Below, one piece after another: positions 13,920 to 14,972 of a stretch of DNA of 14,972 nucleotides. A program made the position numbers and the translations under genes. The notes under the pieces were generated by a model. The model ran no database searches. It had not been told where the DNA came from and saw nothing but the letters and a program-made list of their open reading frames with translations. Numbering within the stretch: the first letter of the stretch is position 1; the number at the start of each line of letters is the position of its first letter. Origin of the DNA: Bacteroidota bacterium (lineage in GTDB: Bacteria > Bacteroidota > Bacteroidia > Chitinophagales > UBA8649); the NCBI GenBank assembly GCA_003447535.1, contig DLYY01000058.1, forward strand, positions 1 to 14,972, given 5' to 3'.

Positions 13920-14972
13920 GGTAAATTCCTCTTTTCTTGTATTGTCCATGATTCCATGGTTACTTTTTGGGCAATCCAACTTTTACATGTCAAACCAAAC
14001 GGTAGCCGATTGCGAAGGCTTCTTTTTTGACTCGGATAATGGGATTGCTCCTCTTGATTACGGGCATAACGAAGACTTAACATTTTCGATTTGCCCATTA
14101 GGCGCAGACTCTATCACCATGGTGTTTAGTGACTTTTGTACCGAAATAAATAATGATGTACTTCGCTTTTTTGATGGGCCTGATACATTTTCTGCACCCA
14201 TAGGGTTAAATTTTTCAGGTCAGATTCAAATCCCTCCTATTACGGCTACAAGCGGCTGTTTAACCATACACTTTCGCTCGGACGCTTCGGTAAGCTGTAC
14301 AGGTTGGAGCGCCCAATGGGAAGCAATCATCGATGAACCCAGTGATGGAATCTTAACCTCAATCACCAACCCTCTGTGTCAAACCAATTTGACTCAATTT
14401 ACCATAGATCAACCAATTAACTGCGCAGCAATAGATACAGCCATCGGTCAAGTCTTTGGGCCCTCTGGACAGATCAATGTAGCACAAGTCAATAGTGTGA
14501 ATTGTCAAGGAGGCGCAACGCAAGAAATCGAAGTAGTCCTCTCACAAGACTTCAATACCAATGGTCAATACACGATAAATCTTACTACTGAAGTTGAAGA
14601 TGCTTGTGGGCAGCTATGGCCGATCAACTTTTTTGGAAACTTTGAAATCAATGATTGCCCCTTAGATGTTATCCTCTACAGTAGTCTTGATACTGTGTGC
14701 AGGGGCCAAACCATTGGATTGTATGCAGATGTATTGAATGCTAGTGGACCGGTGAACTATACGTGGGACCCACCGCTACCGAATAGTCCAGGAGATCATT
14801 TTTTAACTGCAGATAGCAGCAGATGGTATATCGTTACCGTCAGTGATGGGATAGCCCCTCCAGGCACTGACTCTGTCTATATTTTTGTTCCTGACACATT
14901 CATTATGCCTCAACCCTTTGCGCTATGTCAGTCAAGTTCTGATACCTTATTGAATGCCCAACCTACTGGAGG
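13912..14972 (+). CDS. N-terminal part of large secreted CUB-domain protein, truncated by window end
   Basis: The frame is open from the ATG at 13912 to the window edge (353 codons visible). The start overlaps the previous gene by 8 nt. Residues 1-20 are a signal peptide (SFLVLSMIPWLLFG, then Gln). Residues about 34-141 form a CUB domain: cysteines 34, 61, 76, 116 and 129, the core DVLRFFDGPDTFSAPIG, GCLTIHFRSDASVSCTGW and SAQWEA. Cys-rich Ig/PKD-like domains follow (NYTWDPPLPNSPGDHF, WYIVTVSDG). This architecture is typical of very large T9SS cargo proteins ending in a type B sorting domain, such as the one at the left edge of this window, but the C-terminus is not visible here. It is probably the surface or released partner of the lipoprotein operon. 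Confidence 0.88.
   Translation, partial: MNKVNSSFLVLSMIPWLLFGQSNFYMSNQTVADCEGFFFDSDNGIAPLDYGHNEDLTFSICPLGADSITMVFSDFCTEINNDVLRFFDGPDTFSAPIGLNFSGQIQIPPITATSGCLTIHFRSDASVSCTGWSAQWEAIIDEPSDGILTSITNPLCQTNLTQFTIDQPINCAAIDTAIGQVFGPSGQINVAQVNSVNCQGGATQEIEVVLSQDFNTNGQYTINLTTEVEDACGQLWPINFFGNFEINDCPLDVILYSSLDTVCRGQTIGLYADVLNASGPVNYTWDPPLPNSPGDHFLTADSSRWYIVTVSDGIAPPGTDSVYIFVPDTFIMPQPFALCQSSSDTLLNAQPTG

Overview
The window looks like chromosomal DNA of a member of the Bacteroidota, probably marine or environmental and Flavobacteriia/Cryomorphaceae-like. The grounds are: secreted proteins with type IX secretion (T9SS) sorting tails of both the gliding-motility (type B) and the Por-tail (type A) kind; lipoproteins whose mature N-terminus is Cys-Gln-x-Asp-Asp/Asn, like the Bacteroidota surface-export signal; a class 2 PyrD; weak or absent Shine-Dalgarno sites; and moderate-to-low GC. 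No tRNA, rRNA, CRISPR array, insertion sequence or integrase was seen. Family calls come from reading motifs by eye, without database searches.

Left part (1-5517). A + strand gene entering from the left edge is the C-terminal part of a large SprB-repeat adhesin with a type B sorting domain. Facing it are five - strand genes, transcribed right to left in this order: pyrD (class 2 dihydroorotate dehydrogenase), sdaA (single-chain Fe-S L-serine dehydratase), a small two-helix membrane protein, a membrane-anchored endonuclease/exonuclease/phosphatase (EEP) family protein with a TTG start, and a DUF962/Mpo1-like membrane protein. pyrD-sdaA (15 nt apart) and membrane protein-EEP (5 nt apart) look like co-transcribed pairs.

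Middle (5518-9727). A 371-bp gap without a protein gene holds an array of hairpins, a long-range closing helix and a strong terminator; several G-U pairs work only if the + strand is the RNA, so it is annotated as a candidate non-coding RNA. Next come two - strand secreted T9SS cargo genes, each followed by its own hairpin terminator. They are paralogues: the smaller corresponds to the C-terminal half of the larger.

Right part (9728-14972). Six tightly packed + strand genes, mostly overlapping, form one operon: two lipoproteins with DUF4214/DUF1549-like helical motifs, a twin-arginine DUF1501/alkaline-phosphatase-superfamily-like protein, a c-type-cytochrome-like lipoprotein with a CX4CH haem motif, a small lipoprotein, and the start of a large CUB-domain secreted protein that leaves the window. 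This resembles, in split and diverged form, the DUF1549/DUF1553-DUF1501-cytochrome clusters of Planctomycetes. It and the candidate RNA are the two places most likely to hold undescribed biology.
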